This document shows positions 1-8,313 of a DNA stretch of 22,749 bases, in pieces. A program made the translations under genes and the position numbers. The DNA is from an uncultured Sphingopyxis sp. (GTDB taxonomy: Bacteria > Pseudomonadota > Alphaproteobacteria > Sphingomonadales > Sphingomonadaceae). A model generated the notes under the pieces. The model had not been told where the DNA came from, did no database searches, and saw only the letters and a program-made list of their open reading frames with translations. The stretch is taken from contig CAKZIN010000007.1 of the NCBI GenBank assembly GCA_936933955.1, positions 1 through 22,749 of the forward strand, read 5' to 3'. The first letter of the stretch is position 1. The number at the start of each line of letters is the position of its first letter.

Positions 1-2388
1 GACTGGCGCAAGCGCCCCGGCGCCTATGATGCAGCGAGCGCGCTCGCGCGCGTGCGCTGGCCCTGGGCGGCGGCGGTCGGCGCGCGGCTGACCCCTCCGA
101 CCAAGCATGACCGCAGCGTCTTCCTCGCTCTCCCCGAGTGGGAGGAAGCCCCGCCACGCCCGCAGCCGCGCCCTGTGCAGGTACGTGGCGAAAGCGCCGT
201 CGCGCACCTCGCCACGTTGACCGGCGAAGGTGCCGAACCGCGCGAGGGACAGCGCGCGATGGCGGCGGCGGTCGCGGCGACCTATGCTCCGCGCCGGACG
301 AAGGGGGCGCCCAACCTGCTGCTGGCCGAGGCGGGCACCGGCATCGGCAAGACGCTCGCCTACCTCGCCCCCGCGGACCTGTGGAGCCGCGCGTCGGGCG
401 GCACGGTGCACATCTCCACCTTTACCAAGGCGTTGCAGCGCCAGCTCGCGCGCGAGACGCGGCGGCTCTACCCCGACGAGGGCCAGCATCGCCGTGCCGT
501 CTCGGTGCGCAAGGGGCGCGAGAATTACCTCTGCCTGCTCAACCTGGAGGACGCCGTGCAGGGCGCGTTTCAGGGGCGCGCGGCGGTGCTGGCGCGGCTG
601 GTGGCGCGCTGGGCGATGTACAGTCGCGACGGCGACATGGTCGGCGGCGACCTTCCCGGCTGGCTGCCGACGCTGTTCCGCCGTGCGGGCGCGACCGCGC
701 TCACCGATCGGCGCGGCGAGTGCATCTACGCCGCCTGCCCGCACTGGAAACGCTGCTTCATCGAACGCTCGGCGCGCTCGGCGGAGCAGGCGAGCGTCGT
801 CGTCGCCAACCACGCGCTGACGATGATCAACGCCGCGCGCGGTCGCACCGGCGACCACCCCCCGACGCGGCTGGTGTTCGACGAGGGGCACCACCTGTTC
901 GACGCCGCCGACAGCGTGTTCGCGGTGGCGCTGTCGGGGCAGGAGGGGATCGAGCTTCGCCGCTGGATCGTCGGGCCCGAGGGGCGGAGCCGCGGGCGGC
1001 GGCGCGGCCTCTCCGCACGGCTCGCCGACGTGGTGGCGGAGGATGAGGCGGGCGCAGCAGCCATCGACGCGGCGCGGCTGGCGGCGATGGCGCTCCCCGG
1101 TGATGGCTGGCTGACGCGGCTGGTGGAGGGGATCCCCGCCGGGCCGATCGAAACGCTGCTCGCTGCGGTGCGCGCGCAGGTGTTCGTGCGCGATGCGTCG
1201 AGCGACCGGCCCGACGGCGACGCAGGCTACGGTCTGGAGGCCGAGCTCGCCGATCCCGACCCGGCGCTGGTCGAAGCGGCGGCAGATGCGGCGGTGGCGA
1301 TTGAGGCGCTGATCCGGCCATTGGACGTTCTCGCGCGGCGGCTGGAGGCGCTGGTCGAGGAGGCGCCCGACTGGCTCGACGGCGCGACCCGCGCGCGCAT
1401 CGACGGCGCGCTGTCGAGCCTATCCTGGCGCCGCGAAACGCTCAGCGCCTGGCTCGGGCTGGTGGCGCGCGTGGGCGGTCCCGCCGACGAACGCTTCATC
1501 GACTGGCTGAGCGTCGACCGCATCGACGGACGCGAGATCGACGTCGGGCTGCACCGCCGCTGGCTCGATCCGACGCTGCCGCTGGCGGAGACGGTGCTAG
1601 GCCCCGCGCATGGCGTGACGGTCGCGTCGGCGACGCTCGCTCTCGGCGACTGGGATCGCGCGGACCGCCGTACCGGCGCGCTCCACCTGCCGACACCCGC
1701 CCAGCACTTCTGCGCGGAGAGTCCGTTCGATTATGCCGCGCGCGCGGAGGTGCTGATCGTTACCGACATTCGCCGCGGTGACCTCGCTGGCCTCGCGCAA
1801 GCCTATGCGCGGCTGATCGTCGCCAACGACGGCGGCACGCTCGGGCTGTTCACCGCGATCCGGCGGCTGCGCAGCGTGCATGCGCGCATCGCCGACCACC
1901 TCGCCCGCGCGGGGCTGGCGCTCTACGCACAGCATGTCGATCCGATCGACGTCGGCACGCTGGTCGACGTGTTCCGCGACGACCCGCGCGCCACCCTGCT
2001 CGGCACCGATGCGCTACGTGACGGCGTCGACGTTCCCGGCGATTCGCTGCGGCAGGTGATTATGGAGGGCGTGCCGTGGGTGAAGCCGAGCGTGGTCCAC
2101 GCCGCGCGCCGCCTCGCCAACGGCGGTTCGGCCTATGACGACGAACTGATCCGCACTCGGCTGGCGCAGGCGTTCGGGCGGCTGATCCGCCGCGCCGACG
2201 ATGCCGGGCGCTTCATCCTGCTGTCGAGCGCGGTGCCGTCGCGGCTGCTCAACGCCTTTCCGCCGGGCACGCCTATCGTTCGCTGCACGCTCGACGCCGC
2301 GATCGCGCGGGTGGAGGCGCGGCCGGTGCGCGGAGGGAGCGACACGCCAAGTCCCTTCACGGCACCGATCCGTTCGGGCACAGCGTGA
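1..2388 (+). CDS. DinG/XPD-like Fe-S ATP-dependent DNA helicase, 5'-truncated
   Basis: Superfamily 2 helicase of the DinG/XPD iron-sulfur type, expected to unwind DNA 5'-to-3' in repair or at R-loops. The frame is open from base 1, so the N-terminus lies outside the window; a GTG at 52 is a possible but unlikely start. Numbering residues from base 1, Walker A is AGTGIGKT (111-118), four cysteines suited to the 4Fe-4S cluster are C178, C241, C246 and C252, the Walker B box is DEGH (294-297), and a motif VI QAFGRLIRR lies near 723-731. The stop is TGA at 2386-2388, five bases before the sixA-like start, so the two are probably co-transcribed. The motifs and their order are seen directly; the role in repair is family knowledge. 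Very GC-rich, like the other core genes. Confidence 0.9.
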   Translation, partial: DWRKRPGAYDAASALARVRWPWAAAVGARLTPPTKHDRSVFLALPEWEEAPPRPQPRPVQVRGESAVAHLATLTGEGAEPREGQRAMAAAVAATYAPRRTKGAPNLLLAEAGTGIGKTLAYLAPADLWSRASGGTVHISTFTKALQRQLARETRRLYPDEGQHRRAVSVRKGRENYLCLLNLEDAVQGAFQGRAAVLARLVARWAMYSRDGDMVGGDLPGWLPTLFRRAGATALTDRRGECIYAACPHWKRCFIERSARSAEQASVVVANHALTMINAARGRTGDHPPTRLVFDEGHHLFDAADSVFAVALSGQEGIELRRWIVGPEGRSRGRRRGLSARLADVVAEDEAGAAAIDAARLAAMALPGDGWLTRLVEGIPAGPIETLLAAVRAQVFVRDASSDRPDGDAGYGLEAELADPDPALVEAAADAAVAIEALIRPLDVLARRLEALVEEAPDWLDGATRARIDGALSSLSWRRETLSAWLGLVARVGGPADERFIDWLSVDRIDGREIDVGLHRRWLDPTLPLAETVLGPAHGVTVASATLALGDWDRADRRTGALHLPTPAQHFCAESPFDYAARAEVLIVTDIRRGDLAGLAQAYARLIVANDGGTLGLFTAIRRLRSVHARIADHLARAGLALYAQHVDPIDVGTLVDVFRDDPRATLLGTDALRDGVDVPGDSLRQVIMEGVPWVKPSVVHAARRLANGGSAYDDELIRTRLAQAFGRLIRRADDAGRFILLSSAVPSRLLNAFPPGTPIVRCTLDAAIARVEARPVRGGSDTPSPFTAPIRSGTA

Positions 2389-2392
2389 ACCC

Positions 2393-2932
2393 ATGAAACG
2401 CCTCACGCTGCTGCGCCACGCCAAGTCCGACTGGGACGACCCCGTCGCGCGCGATTTCGACCGGCCGCTGAACGGGCGTGGGCAACGCGCGGCGGTGACG
2501 GTGGGGGAGCATGCCGCGACGCTCGACCTAGGGATCGACTATGTCATCGCCTCCCCCGCGGTGCGGGTGGTGGAGACGCTCGATGCTTTTCTGCCCGCGG
2601 CGGGGCTCGACGGTCTCGAGCCGCACTGGGACCGGCGCATCTACCTCGCCAGCGGCGCGACGCTGATCGACGTAGCGAGCGAGTTGCCCGACAGCGCCGA
2701 GCATGCGCTGATGAGCGGGCACAACCCTGGGCTTGAGGATCTCATCCTAGAACTTGCGGAGCCCGGTAGCGCGCATCTCGAGACGGTGGAGGACAAGTTT
2801 CCCACCGCCGCGCTGGCGACGCTGGCGTTCGACATCGACAGCTGGACGAAGCTTTCCAGCGCCCGCGCTCGGATCGAACGGCTGGTCCTACCGCGTCACC
2901 TCGACGCGTCACTCGGACCCGGCGCGGATTAG
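2393..2932 (+). CDS. SixA-family phosphohistidine phosphatase
   Basis: A 179-residue histidine phosphatase of the RHG/SixA branch, which removes phosphate from phosphohistidine. The N-terminus MKRLTLLRHAKSDW carries the nucleophile in RHAK (R8-H9), the form typical of SixA rather than phosphoglycerate mutase. A second histidine is in SGHNPG, and the DRPLNGRG segment near residue 24 is also typical. The ATG at 2393 is chosen because the RHAK strand must lie at the N-terminus; the same frame is open further upstream but only inside the helicase gene. It starts 4 nt after the helicase stop. Its TAG shares bases with the TAA of the convergent regulator gene (TTAG at 2929-2932). The in vivo substrate is unknown. 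Confidence 0.88.
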   Translation: MKRLTLLRHAKSDWDDPVARDFDRPLNGRGQRAAVTVGEHAATLDLGIDYVIASPAVRVVETLDAFLPAAGLDGLEPHWDRRIYLASGATLIDVASELPDSAEHALMSGHNPGLEDLILELAEPGSAHLETVEDKFPTAALATLAFDIDSWTKLSSARARIERLVLPRHLDASLGPGAD

Positions 2933-3327
2933 CGCACCAGCGCCGCGAGCCGGTCGCGAATTGAACGCAGCGCGACCGGGTCGATGCGCGGGGCGTTGTC
3001 CGGCGACGGTGTCGAAGGGGGCGGAGCGTTCGTGGCGACGAGCACAGGCTCGTTAGCCGGGACCGTCTCGCCGTTGACGAGCCCTGCGGTTCGACTCCCC
3101 ACCGCGCGGGCTGCGCCGTCGAGCGTGTAGCGTTCCTCGCGCACCAGCCGCTGCAGGCGCTCGATCAGCGCAACATCCTCGGGACGATAATAGCGGCGCG
3201 CACCCGCGCGGCGAAGCGGTCGCAGGGCCGGAACATGCCGTTCCCAATAGCGCAGGATGTGCGGCGCGACGCCCGTCCGGCGCGTAACTTCACCGATGCT
3301 CAGCAGCAGCGCGCTTTCCGTCTTCAC
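2929..3327 (-). CDS. MerR-family transcriptional regulator
   Basis: About 132 residues. The N-terminal winged helix-turn-helix is recognisable: LLSIGEVTRRTGVAPHILRY, a W-E-R pair, then RRYYRPEDVALIERLQRLV. A short helical linker and a Pro/Ala/Asn-rich tail follow. There is no cysteine-rich metal-binding loop, so it is unlikely to be a metal sensor. In the complement, GGGAGG sits directly against a GTG at 3336 but about 8 nt before a second GTG at 3327, so 3327 is the better start. It lies directly downstream of ihfA in the same orientation, a neighbour order common in alphaproteobacteria. The target promoters cannot be read from the sequence. Confidence 0.85.
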   Translation of the reverse strand: MKTESALLLSIGEVTRRTGVAPHILRYWERHVPALRPLRRAGARRYYRPEDVALIERLQRLVREERYTLDGAARAVGSRTAGLVNGETVPANEPVLVATNAPPPSTPSPDNAPRIDPVALRSIRDRLAALVR

Positions 3328-3400
3328 CGCACACACCTCCCAGGCGGATTTCGGAGGTCAGCGCTACCAGCTTCCGCCATCCGGCGCGAGAGCGTGTCGG

Positions 3401-3715
3401 TCAGCGGACGCCGGCAGGGGGCGCCTTGGCGACGCGGTCGCGCACCATCTGGCTCGCGCGAAAGCCAACGACGCGGCGCGGCGTCACCGGCACCGCGACG
3501 CCCGTCTTGGGATTGCGACCCACCCGTTCGCCCTTATCGCGCAGGGTAAAAGTGCCAAAGCCGGTCAGCTTCACCTCGTCCCCGTCCACCAACGCATCGG
3601 CCACGGTGCGGAGCACCTCCTCGACGAGCCTGGCGCTCTCGCTCTGGGGGAGACCAACGCGTTCATGCACGGCGCGCGCCAGACCTGCGCGCGTCAACGA
3701 CCCGGAATCGGCCAC
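3401..3715 (-). CDS. ihfA: Integration host factor subunit alpha
   Basis: A small HU/IHF-family DNA-bending protein of about 104 residues. With the beta subunit it forms IHF, which bends DNA in recombination, transcription and replication. Seen directly: the N-terminal helices (LTRAGLARAVHERVGL), the KLTGFGTF strand-turn, and the beta-arm GRNPKTG whose proline intercalates into DNA. An ATG at 3721 is possible, but GAGGG abuts it with no spacer; GTG at 3715 has a 6-nt spacer and is preferred. The tail (APPAGVR) is short. Located between fabH and the merR-like gene on the same strand. IHF is also a usual cofactor of tyrosine integrases, and one is encoded at 8347. Confidence 0.9.
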   Translation of the reverse strand: MADSGSLTRAGLARAVHERVGLPQSESARLVEEVLRTVADALVDGDEVKLTGFGTFTLRDKGERVGRNPKTGVAVPVTPRRVVGFRASQMVRDRVAKAPPAGVR

Positions 3716-3821
3716 AAACATCCCTCATCAGTGACGCCACTAGGGCAAGCGGCTGTGAAGTCCCTGTCATCGGCAAGCTATTTCCGGCGCTGCCCAAAGG
3801 CAAGCCCGACGCCCGCCACGC

Positions 3822-4814
3822 CTAGTATCGGAGCAGCGACGCACCCCAAGTAAAACCGCCACCCATGGCTTCGAGCAAGACCATGTCGCCGCGCTGAATG
3901 CGCCCGTCGCGCACTGCGCGATCGAGCGCCAATGGCACCGACGCGGCGGAGGTGTTGGCGTGCTCTGCCACCGTCAGGACGACGTTGTCGGGAGAGATGC
4001 CGAGCTTGCGGACGGTTGCGTCGATGATCCGCGCATTCGCCTGGTGCGGCACCACCCAGTCGATTGCCGTCGGCTCGACTCCGCTCGCCTCGCACACCTC
4101 GGCCACGATCGCGTGCAGGTTGGTGACGGCGTGACGAAACACCTCGCGCCCCGTCATGCGCAGCTGGCCGACGGTGCCGGTGCTCGACGGACCGCCGTCG
4201 ACGTAGAGCAGATCGCCATGACGCCCGTCGGCGTGGAGACGCGTTGCGAGAATGTCGGATGCACCGTCGCCCGCGTCTCGCGCGTCGTCGACACACAGCA
4301 CCACCGCGCCCGCACCGTCGCCGAACAGGACGCAGGTGCCGCGGTCCTCCCAGTCCAGGATGCGGCTGAACGTCTCAGCCCCGATGACCAGCGCGGTGCG
4401 GTAGGGCCCTGCGCGCAGCATCGGCTCCGCGACGCCAATGGCGTAGACGAACCCGGAGCACACCGCTGCGACGTCGAAGGCAACCGCGTCGTCGATGCCG
4501 AGCGCGGCCTGCACGCGGGTCGCGCTCGCGGGGAAGGTCTGGTCGGGGGTGGCGGTGGCGAGGATGATGAGGTCAACCTCAGACGCTGCCATTCCTGCAG
4601 CATCGAGCGCCGCCCGCGCCGCAGCGGTCGCCAGGGTCACCGTCGTCTCACCCTCGCCCGCGATATAGCGCTGGCGGATTCCGGTGCGCTCGACGATCCA
4701 TTCGTCGGAAGTGTCGACCTGCTGTGCGAGCTCGGCGTTGCTCACGCAGCGTTTGGGAAGGGCACTGCCAGTTCCGGCGATCGTCACCCGCCGCGCGGGC
4801 GCTGCGCCGCTCAC
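3822..4814 (-). CDS. fabH: Beta-ketoacyl-ACP synthase III
   Basis: KAS III condenses acetyl-CoA with malonyl-ACP to start type II fatty-acid synthesis in the cytoplasm. The 330-residue length is typical. The catalytic triad is visible: Cys119 in AAVCSGF, His257 in VPHQAN and Asn287 in HANTSA. The C-terminus carries the usual EAMGGGFTWGA segment. The first codon is GTG (4812-4814) overlapping the plsX TGA as GTGA, so translation is likely coupled to plsX. It belongs to the rpmF-plsX-fabH group, a widely conserved arrangement. No damage is seen. Confidence 0.96.
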   Translation of the reverse strand: MSGAAPARRVTIAGTGSALPKRCVSNAELAQQVDTSDEWIVERTGIRQRYIAGEGETTVTLATAAARAALDAAGMAASEVDLIILATATPDQTFPASATRVQAALGIDDAVAFDVAAVCSGFVYAIGVAEPMLRAGPYRTALVIGAETFSRILDWEDRGTCVLFGDGAGAVVLCVDDARDAGDGASDILATRLHADGRHGDLLYVDGGPSSTGTVGQLRMTGREVFRHAVTNLHAIVAEVCEASGVEPTAIDWVVPHQANARIIDATVRKLGISPDNVVLTVAEHANTSAASVPLALDRAVRDGRIQRGDMVLLEAMGGGFTWGASLLRY

Positions 4815-5842
4815 GCCGGGCTGGCCGAGGCCATGCGCAGGCGCGACAGGTCGTCCTGCACCAGCGACATGATGTCCTGCTCGATCAGGTTCGCGCAGAC
4901 ATGCACCGCATTGGCGACGCCCTTTTCATTGGCGCTGCCGTGGCTCTTGAGCACCACCCCGTTCAGCCCGAGAAATACCGCCCCGTTGTGGTTGTTGGGG
5001 TCGAGGTGGTGGCGCAGCAGCTCCGTCGCCGGGCGCGAAATAAGGAAACCGATTTTCGAGCGCAGCGAACTCGTAAAGGCGCGCTTCAACAGGTCGGTGA
5101 CGAAGCGCGCGGTCCCTTCGAGCGTCTTCAACGCAATGTTGCCGGAAAAGCCGTCGTGGACGATCACGTCGACCTCCCCGCGCGACAGCTTGTCACCCTC
5201 GATGAACCCGACGAATTCGAACGGCAGCTCGGGCGCGGCGCGCAGCACGTCCGCCGCCTCACGCACGGTATCGATGCCCTTCTGCTCCTCGGTGCCGATA
5301 TTGAGCAGCGCGACCTTTGGCTTGGTGAGCCCCAGCGCGGTGCGCGCATAGGCCGCACCCATCAGCGCGAATTGTTCGAGGTTGGTGGCATCGCACTCGG
5401 CATTGGCGCCGAGATCGAGCATGACCACGTCGTTATCGCCAAGCGTCGGGATCAGCGCGGCGAGTGCGGGGCGATCGATCCCGGGCATCGTCCGCAGCGC
5501 GAGCTTGGCCATCGCCATCAACGCGCCGGTGTTGCCGGCGGAAAGCGCGGCCCCCGCCTCACGCCGTTTCACCGCCTCGATCGCGAGTGACATCGACGAC
5601 CCGCGACCGCGCCGCAGTGCGGTACTTGGCTTGTCGTCCGCCGAAACGATCAGGTCGGTGTGCACGACCTCGCTCGCCGCGCGCAGAGCCGGATGCGCGT
5701 CGAGCGCGGCAGCGATAGCACGCTCGCAACCGGTAAAGAGAAACCGCAGCGCCGGGCGACGTTCGTGTGCGATCGCAGCGCCGGCGACCATCACCGGCGC
5801 GCCCGCGTCGCCCCCCATCGCATCGATGGCAATGCGCTGCAT
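4811..5842 (-). CDS. plsX: Phosphate acyltransferase PlsX
   Basis: PlsX converts acyl-ACP to acyl-phosphate, the acyl donor for glycerol-3-phosphate acylation in phospholipid synthesis. It is about 343 residues, normal for the family. It begins with the characteristic IAIDAMGGD strand and P-loop-like turn, followed by family segments such as LSAGNTGALMA, MLDLGANAE and VHDGFSGNIALKT. A GTG at 5845 lies one codon upstream of the ATG at 5842; the ATG is chosen as the stronger codon. The stop overlaps the fabH start by 4 nt and the gene follows rpmF closely, consistent with one transcript. Confidence 0.96.
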   Translation of the reverse strand: MQRIAIDAMGGDAGAPVMVAGAAIAHERRPALRFLFTGCERAIAAALDAHPALRAASEVVHTDLIVSADDKPSTALRRGRGSSMSLAIEAVKRREAGAALSAGNTGALMAMAKLALRTMPGIDRPALAALIPTLGDNDVVMLDLGANAECDATNLEQFALMGAAYARTALGLTKPKVALLNIGTEEQKGIDTVREAADVLRAAPELPFEFVGFIEGDKLSRGEVDVIVHDGFSGNIALKTLEGTARFVTDLLKRAFTSSLRSKIGFLISRPATELLRHHLDPNNHNGAVFLGLNGVVLKSHGSANEKGVANAVHVCANLIEQDIMSLVQDDLSRLRMASASPA

Positions 5843-5884
5843 CACGCGTGCACGCCCTCAATCACGGCGCGCACAGCGGCCCGA

Positions 5885-6064
5885 TCAGGCCTTTTCCGCC
5901 AGCACCTCGCGGCCGTTATAGTGGCCGCAGTGGTTGCAGAGGTGGTGCGGGCGCTTGAGCTCACCGCAATTCGGGCATTCCTGATGCGCTTCGACCTGCA
6001 GCGCATCGTGGCTGCGGCGCATGCCACGACGGGACGGAGTGGTCTTTCGCTTGGGGACGGCCAT
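5885..6064 (-). CDS. rpmF: 50S ribosomal protein L32
   Basis: A 59-residue basic ribosomal protein. The N-terminus MAVPKRKTTPSRRGMRRSHD is diagnostic of bacterial L32. The second half forms a zinc ribbon with C30, C33, C43 and C46 (CPNC and CNHC). An AGGTGA Shine-Dalgarno sequence lies a few bases upstream of the ATG (6062-6064) in the complement. All four zinc cysteines are kept, so this is the zinc-binding form. The plsX start follows about 40 nt downstream, giving the common rpmF-plsX-fabH order. Confidence 0.97.
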   Translation of the reverse strand: MAVPKRKTTPSRRGMRRSHDALQVEAHQECPNCGELKRPHHLCNHCGHYNGREVLAEKA

Positions 6065-6168
6065 CGTTTCACCTGATCTTCTTGTGTCCGAGGGTCAGAC
6101 CGCGTCAAGGCTCCGCACCCCCCTCGCGTCCAAACGGCAAGACGGCGGTCGCCCGATGGGCAACCGCT

Positions 6169-6303
6169 CTACCGGGCCGATCCGGACGAGGGGGACGGGC
6201 CGACGGTCGACCGATCGCCGCTGCCCATAGCGTTTTTCGCGATTCGATCAAGCGCTGCCCAACCGACGCCTGCCAGCGCCACTTCGTAAACGCTGTTCAT
6301 CAT
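6169..6303 (-). CDS. Possible 44-residue small protein upstream of rpmF
   Basis: A short frame beginning with two consecutive ATG codons (6303 and 6300) and reading MMNSVYEVALAGVGWAALDR then a serine/glycine-rich tail. A GGGAG sequence lies about 8 nt before the first ATG in the complement. The first 25 residues have a protein-like mix with an alanine/valine-rich helix. The tail is low-complexity and may only reflect GC-rich DNA. I do not recognise a family. It sits between rpmF and the divergent MAPEG gene and may instead be part of the rpmF promoter region. Confidence 0.25.
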   Translation of the reverse strand: MMNSVYEVALAGVGWAALDRIAKNAMGSGDRSTVGPSPSSGSAR

Positions 6304-6368
6304 CCGCCCAGCTCCCGCTAACCCGCGCCCGCCTCGACATAGCGAGGCGCGAGGGAGACGACGCCAAG

Positions 6369-6785
6369 ATGACCCACGTTCCGACCATCGCCCTGACCCT
6401 CGCCGCGGCGGCGGTGCTGGTGAATCTCTGGCTGAGCGTGCGCATCGGCCAGTTGCGCATCTCGAACAAGGTCTCGCACGGCGATGGCGGGAATGCGCTG
6501 CTCGCGCGCCGCATCCGAGCCCAATTGAACTTCGCGGAGAATGTGCCACTGCTGGTGGTGCTGGTCGCACTCCTCGAACTGAGCGGCGCCAATCGCATGG
6601 TGCTCGTTGCGCTGTCGATCGTCCTCCTCCTCGCGCGCATCGGGCACGGCTTCGGCATGGATGCCGACACGGGGAGTGCGGGACGCAAATATGGCGTGTT
6701 GGGCACGATGCTCGTTTCGCTCCTGCTGGTCGCGCTGGCGGTGCTGACCGCCTATGGCGTCGAGCTGCCCGGGCTTTCGCGCTAG
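6369..6785 (+). CDS. MAPEG-family membrane protein
   Basis: A 138-residue protein with about four hydrophobic segments (roughly residues 6-24, 58-72, 76-92 and 108-130), matching the four-helix MAPEG fold. Typical residues include the NKVSHGDGGN loop and the RIRAQLNFAENVPL segment after helix 1, then ARIGHGFGMD. Bacterial members resemble eukaryotic glutathione-dependent membrane enzymes, but most have no shown substrate. The ATG at 6369 is preceded by a purine-rich GAGGGAGA. The stop (TAG) overlaps the stop of the convergent hydrolase gene within CTAG at 6782-6785. Confidence 0.85.
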   Translation: MTHVPTIALTLAAAAVLVNLWLSVRIGQLRISNKVSHGDGGNALLARRIRAQLNFAENVPLLVVLVALLELSGANRMVLVALSIVLLLARIGHGFGMDADTGSAGRKYGVLGTMLVSLLLVALAVLTAYGVELPGLSR

Positions 6786-7462
6786 GCGAACAGCGCGTCG
6801 GCGACGAACGGATTGGAACGCCGCTCGCGCCCGAAATCGCTTATCGGTCCGTGGCCGGGGACGAACCGCGTATCGTCACCGAGCGGCCAGAGCTTGGTCC
6901 GCACCGCCTCGATCAAGGCGTCATGGTCGCCGAGCGGAAAGTCGGTGCGGCCGATCGAGCCTTGGAACAACACGTCCCCGACCAGCGCCAGTTTCGAGGC
7001 CGGATGGTGGAACACGACATGGCCGGGCGTGTGTCCGGGGCAGTGCCACACGTCGAGCGACAGTTCGCCGACGCGCACCTGGTCCCCCTCCACCAGCCAG
7101 CGGTCGGGTTCGAACGACGCACCGGCGATACCGTAATTCCGACCGTCCTCCTCAAGCCGCGCGATCCAGAAACGGTCCGCCTCGTGCGGTCCTTCGATCG
7201 GCACGGCCAGCTCGCGCGCCAGCGTGCCTGCCTCCCCGCAATGGTCGATGTGCCCGTGAGTGAGGATGATCTTCTCGATCGTCACGCCGGTGCGACGCAT
7301 CGCCTCGCGCAGCCGCGGAAGGTCGCCGCCCGGATCGACGAACGCGCCGCGCATGGTCGCGGTGCACCAGATGAGCGAGCAGTTCTGCTGGAGCGGAGTC
7401 ACCGGGATCACCGCCACTCGCATCGGCGGCGGCGTGGCTTGGGAGGCGTCGGGAGAGGTCAT
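6782..7462 (-). CDS. MBL-fold metallohydrolase, glyoxalase II-like
   Basis: A 226-residue metallo-beta-lactamase-fold hydrolase. The dinuclear metal ligands are all present: THGHIDH (H69, H71, D73, H74), CPGH (H144), GD (D163) and VPGHGP (H204). The layout matches the YcbL/glyoxalase II-like branch that hydrolyses thioesters, but the substrate is not readable here. The core fold begins at MRVAVIPVTPLQQN, so Met14 (codon at 7423) is an alternative start; the 13 extra N-terminal residues are Pro/Thr/Ser-rich. Convergent with the MAPEG gene, sharing stop-codon bases. Confidence 0.9.
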   Translation of the reverse strand: MTSPDASQATPPPMRVAVIPVTPLQQNCSLIWCTATMRGAFVDPGGDLPRLREAMRRTGVTIEKIILTHGHIDHCGEAGTLARELAVPIEGPHEADRFWIARLEEDGRNYGIAGASFEPDRWLVEGDQVRVGELSLDVWHCPGHTPGHVVFHHPASKLALVGDVLFQGSIGRTDFPLGDHDALIEAVRTKLWPLGDDTRFVPGHGPISDFGRERRSNPFVADALFA

Positions 7463-7500
7463 CGCCGCGGCATGACGCAGCCGCTCGCAGCCCGCAACCC

Positions 7501-8040
7501 TCAGCGCAGCAGCATCTCATCGCCGCGGATGGTGACCTCGTTCAGCCGCCGCAGGAAGCTCTGGCCGAGCAGCGAGACCGACAGCGCATCGCCCTCCACC
7601 ACGGCCGCATCAACGCCTTTCAGCCGCACCGGGCCAATCGCGAGAGTGTCGAGCCGTACCGGCGCCACCCGCACATTGCCCGAAACGGTCTGCGCGATGC
7701 CGGTGAACGCGGTGGGGGGCGGCTCGACGCCGAGCCGTCGCGCGGTCGCGACGTTGAGCACGACCAGGCTCGCCCCGGTGTCGACCATCATCGTTACAGG
7801 CTGGCCGTTGACGGTCGCTTCGGTGCGAAAATGCCCGCTCGCATCGCGCCGCAACCTCGCTCCGTCGCCGGTTGCGAGAACTTCGGGAGCACGCGCGCGC
7901 GGCTCGAACGGACGCACGGCGATGCCGCCATCGCTGCGGATCGTCTCCGCCGCGCGCCCCGGCCCCGCCTCCAGCAGATGCGGAGCATAAATCGCCAGAA
8001 AGGCGATGATGCCGAACAGAAGGATGGCGAGCCGGAGCAT
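7501..8040 (-). CDS. Retropepsin-like clan AA aspartic protease, membrane-anchored
   Basis: A 179-residue protein with one N-terminal hydrophobic helix (about residues 2-20), a spacer, then a single retropepsin-like domain. The active-site motif is MMVDTGAS with the catalytic Asp at 87. A second flap/strand region GIAQTVSGNVRVAPVRL and the C-terminal LLGQSFLRRLNEV (the usual LLGMSFL-type segment) follow. This matches the TIGR02281-type family seen in alphaproteobacteria. With one Asp per chain it should work as a dimer, with the domain probably outside the inner membrane. The ATG is at 8038-8040. No partner protein is evident. Confidence 0.88.
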   Translation of the reverse strand: MLRLAILLFGIIAFLAIYAPHLLEAGPGRAAETIRSDGGIAVRPFEPRARAPEVLATGDGARLRRDASGHFRTEATVNGQPVTMMVDTGASLVVLNVATARRLGVEPPPTAFTGIAQTVSGNVRVAPVRLDTLAIGPVRLKGVDAAVVEGDALSVSLLGQSFLRRLNEVTIRGDEMLLR

Positions 8041-8136
8041 GGCCGCTGCCTACGCTCTGCCCGGTCGAATCGCAAAGCTCGCGCAACGACGCTTCCCAAT
8101 CCGTCTCAAATCGCCTAACCGCCCCGCCGCGCCTGC

Positions 8137-8211
8137 TGGGGCGTAGCCAAGCGGTAAGGCACCGGTTTTTGGTACCGGCATGCGCAGGTTCGAATCCTGC
8201 CGCCCCAGCCA
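8137..8211 (+). tRNA. tRNA-Gln (anticodon TTG), CCA encoded
   Basis: The cloverleaf folds by eye: acceptor TGGGGCG (8137-8143) pairs with CGCCCCA (8201-8207), D-arm 8146-8160, anticodon stem CCGGT/ACCGG (8162-8166 with 8174-8178), 7-nt loop TTTTGGT with anticodon TTG at 8169-8171, T-arm GCAGG-TTCGAAT-CCTGC (8184-8200), discriminator G8208 and CCA at 8209-8211. It lies just upstream of an integrase gene. Confidence 0.96.
8184..8211 (+). other. Presumed integration site (attL) in the tRNA-Gln 3' end
   Basis: Tyrosine integrases often use the T-arm and acceptor end of a tRNA gene as the crossover site. The tRNA remains intact and is followed about 140 bp later by an integrase on the same strand and by DNA of different composition. 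GCCCCAG at the tRNA end (8202-8208) recurs at 8213-8219 and 8268-8274. No second copy of the full T-arm/acceptor end is seen up to 22749, so the partner site would be outside the window. Confidence 0.55.
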
Positions 8212-8274
8212 AGCCCCAGACGAACCTCGGCAAAACAATGGCTTACGTGTTACGCGGCCTCGTTTTTGCCCCAG

Positions 8275-8313
8275 ATGTCCCCAGTAACTGTCCCTAGCAA
8301 CTGTCCCCACGGC
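8275..8313 (+). repeat. Three tandem 13-bp units before the integrase
   Basis: TGTCCC occurs at 8276, 8289 and 8302, exactly 13 bp apart. The units read ATGTCCCCAGTAA, CTGTCCCTAGCAA and CTGTCCCCACGGC, the last matching only in its first nine bases. Position between the tRNA and the integrase start suggests integrase arm-type or excisionase binding sites, or an operator. That role is inference. Confidence 0.55.

Noticed and set aside
138..1046. Long plus-strand and minus-strand frames inside the DinG-like helicase gene
   Set aside because: Arg/Ala/Gly-rich translations without motifs, as expected for shadow frames in very GC-rich DNA; the helicase frame holds all motifs.
3960..5351. 463-residue plus-strand frame opposite fabH and plsX
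   Set aside because: It lies antisense to two enzymes with intact catalytic residues; its translation shows no domain.
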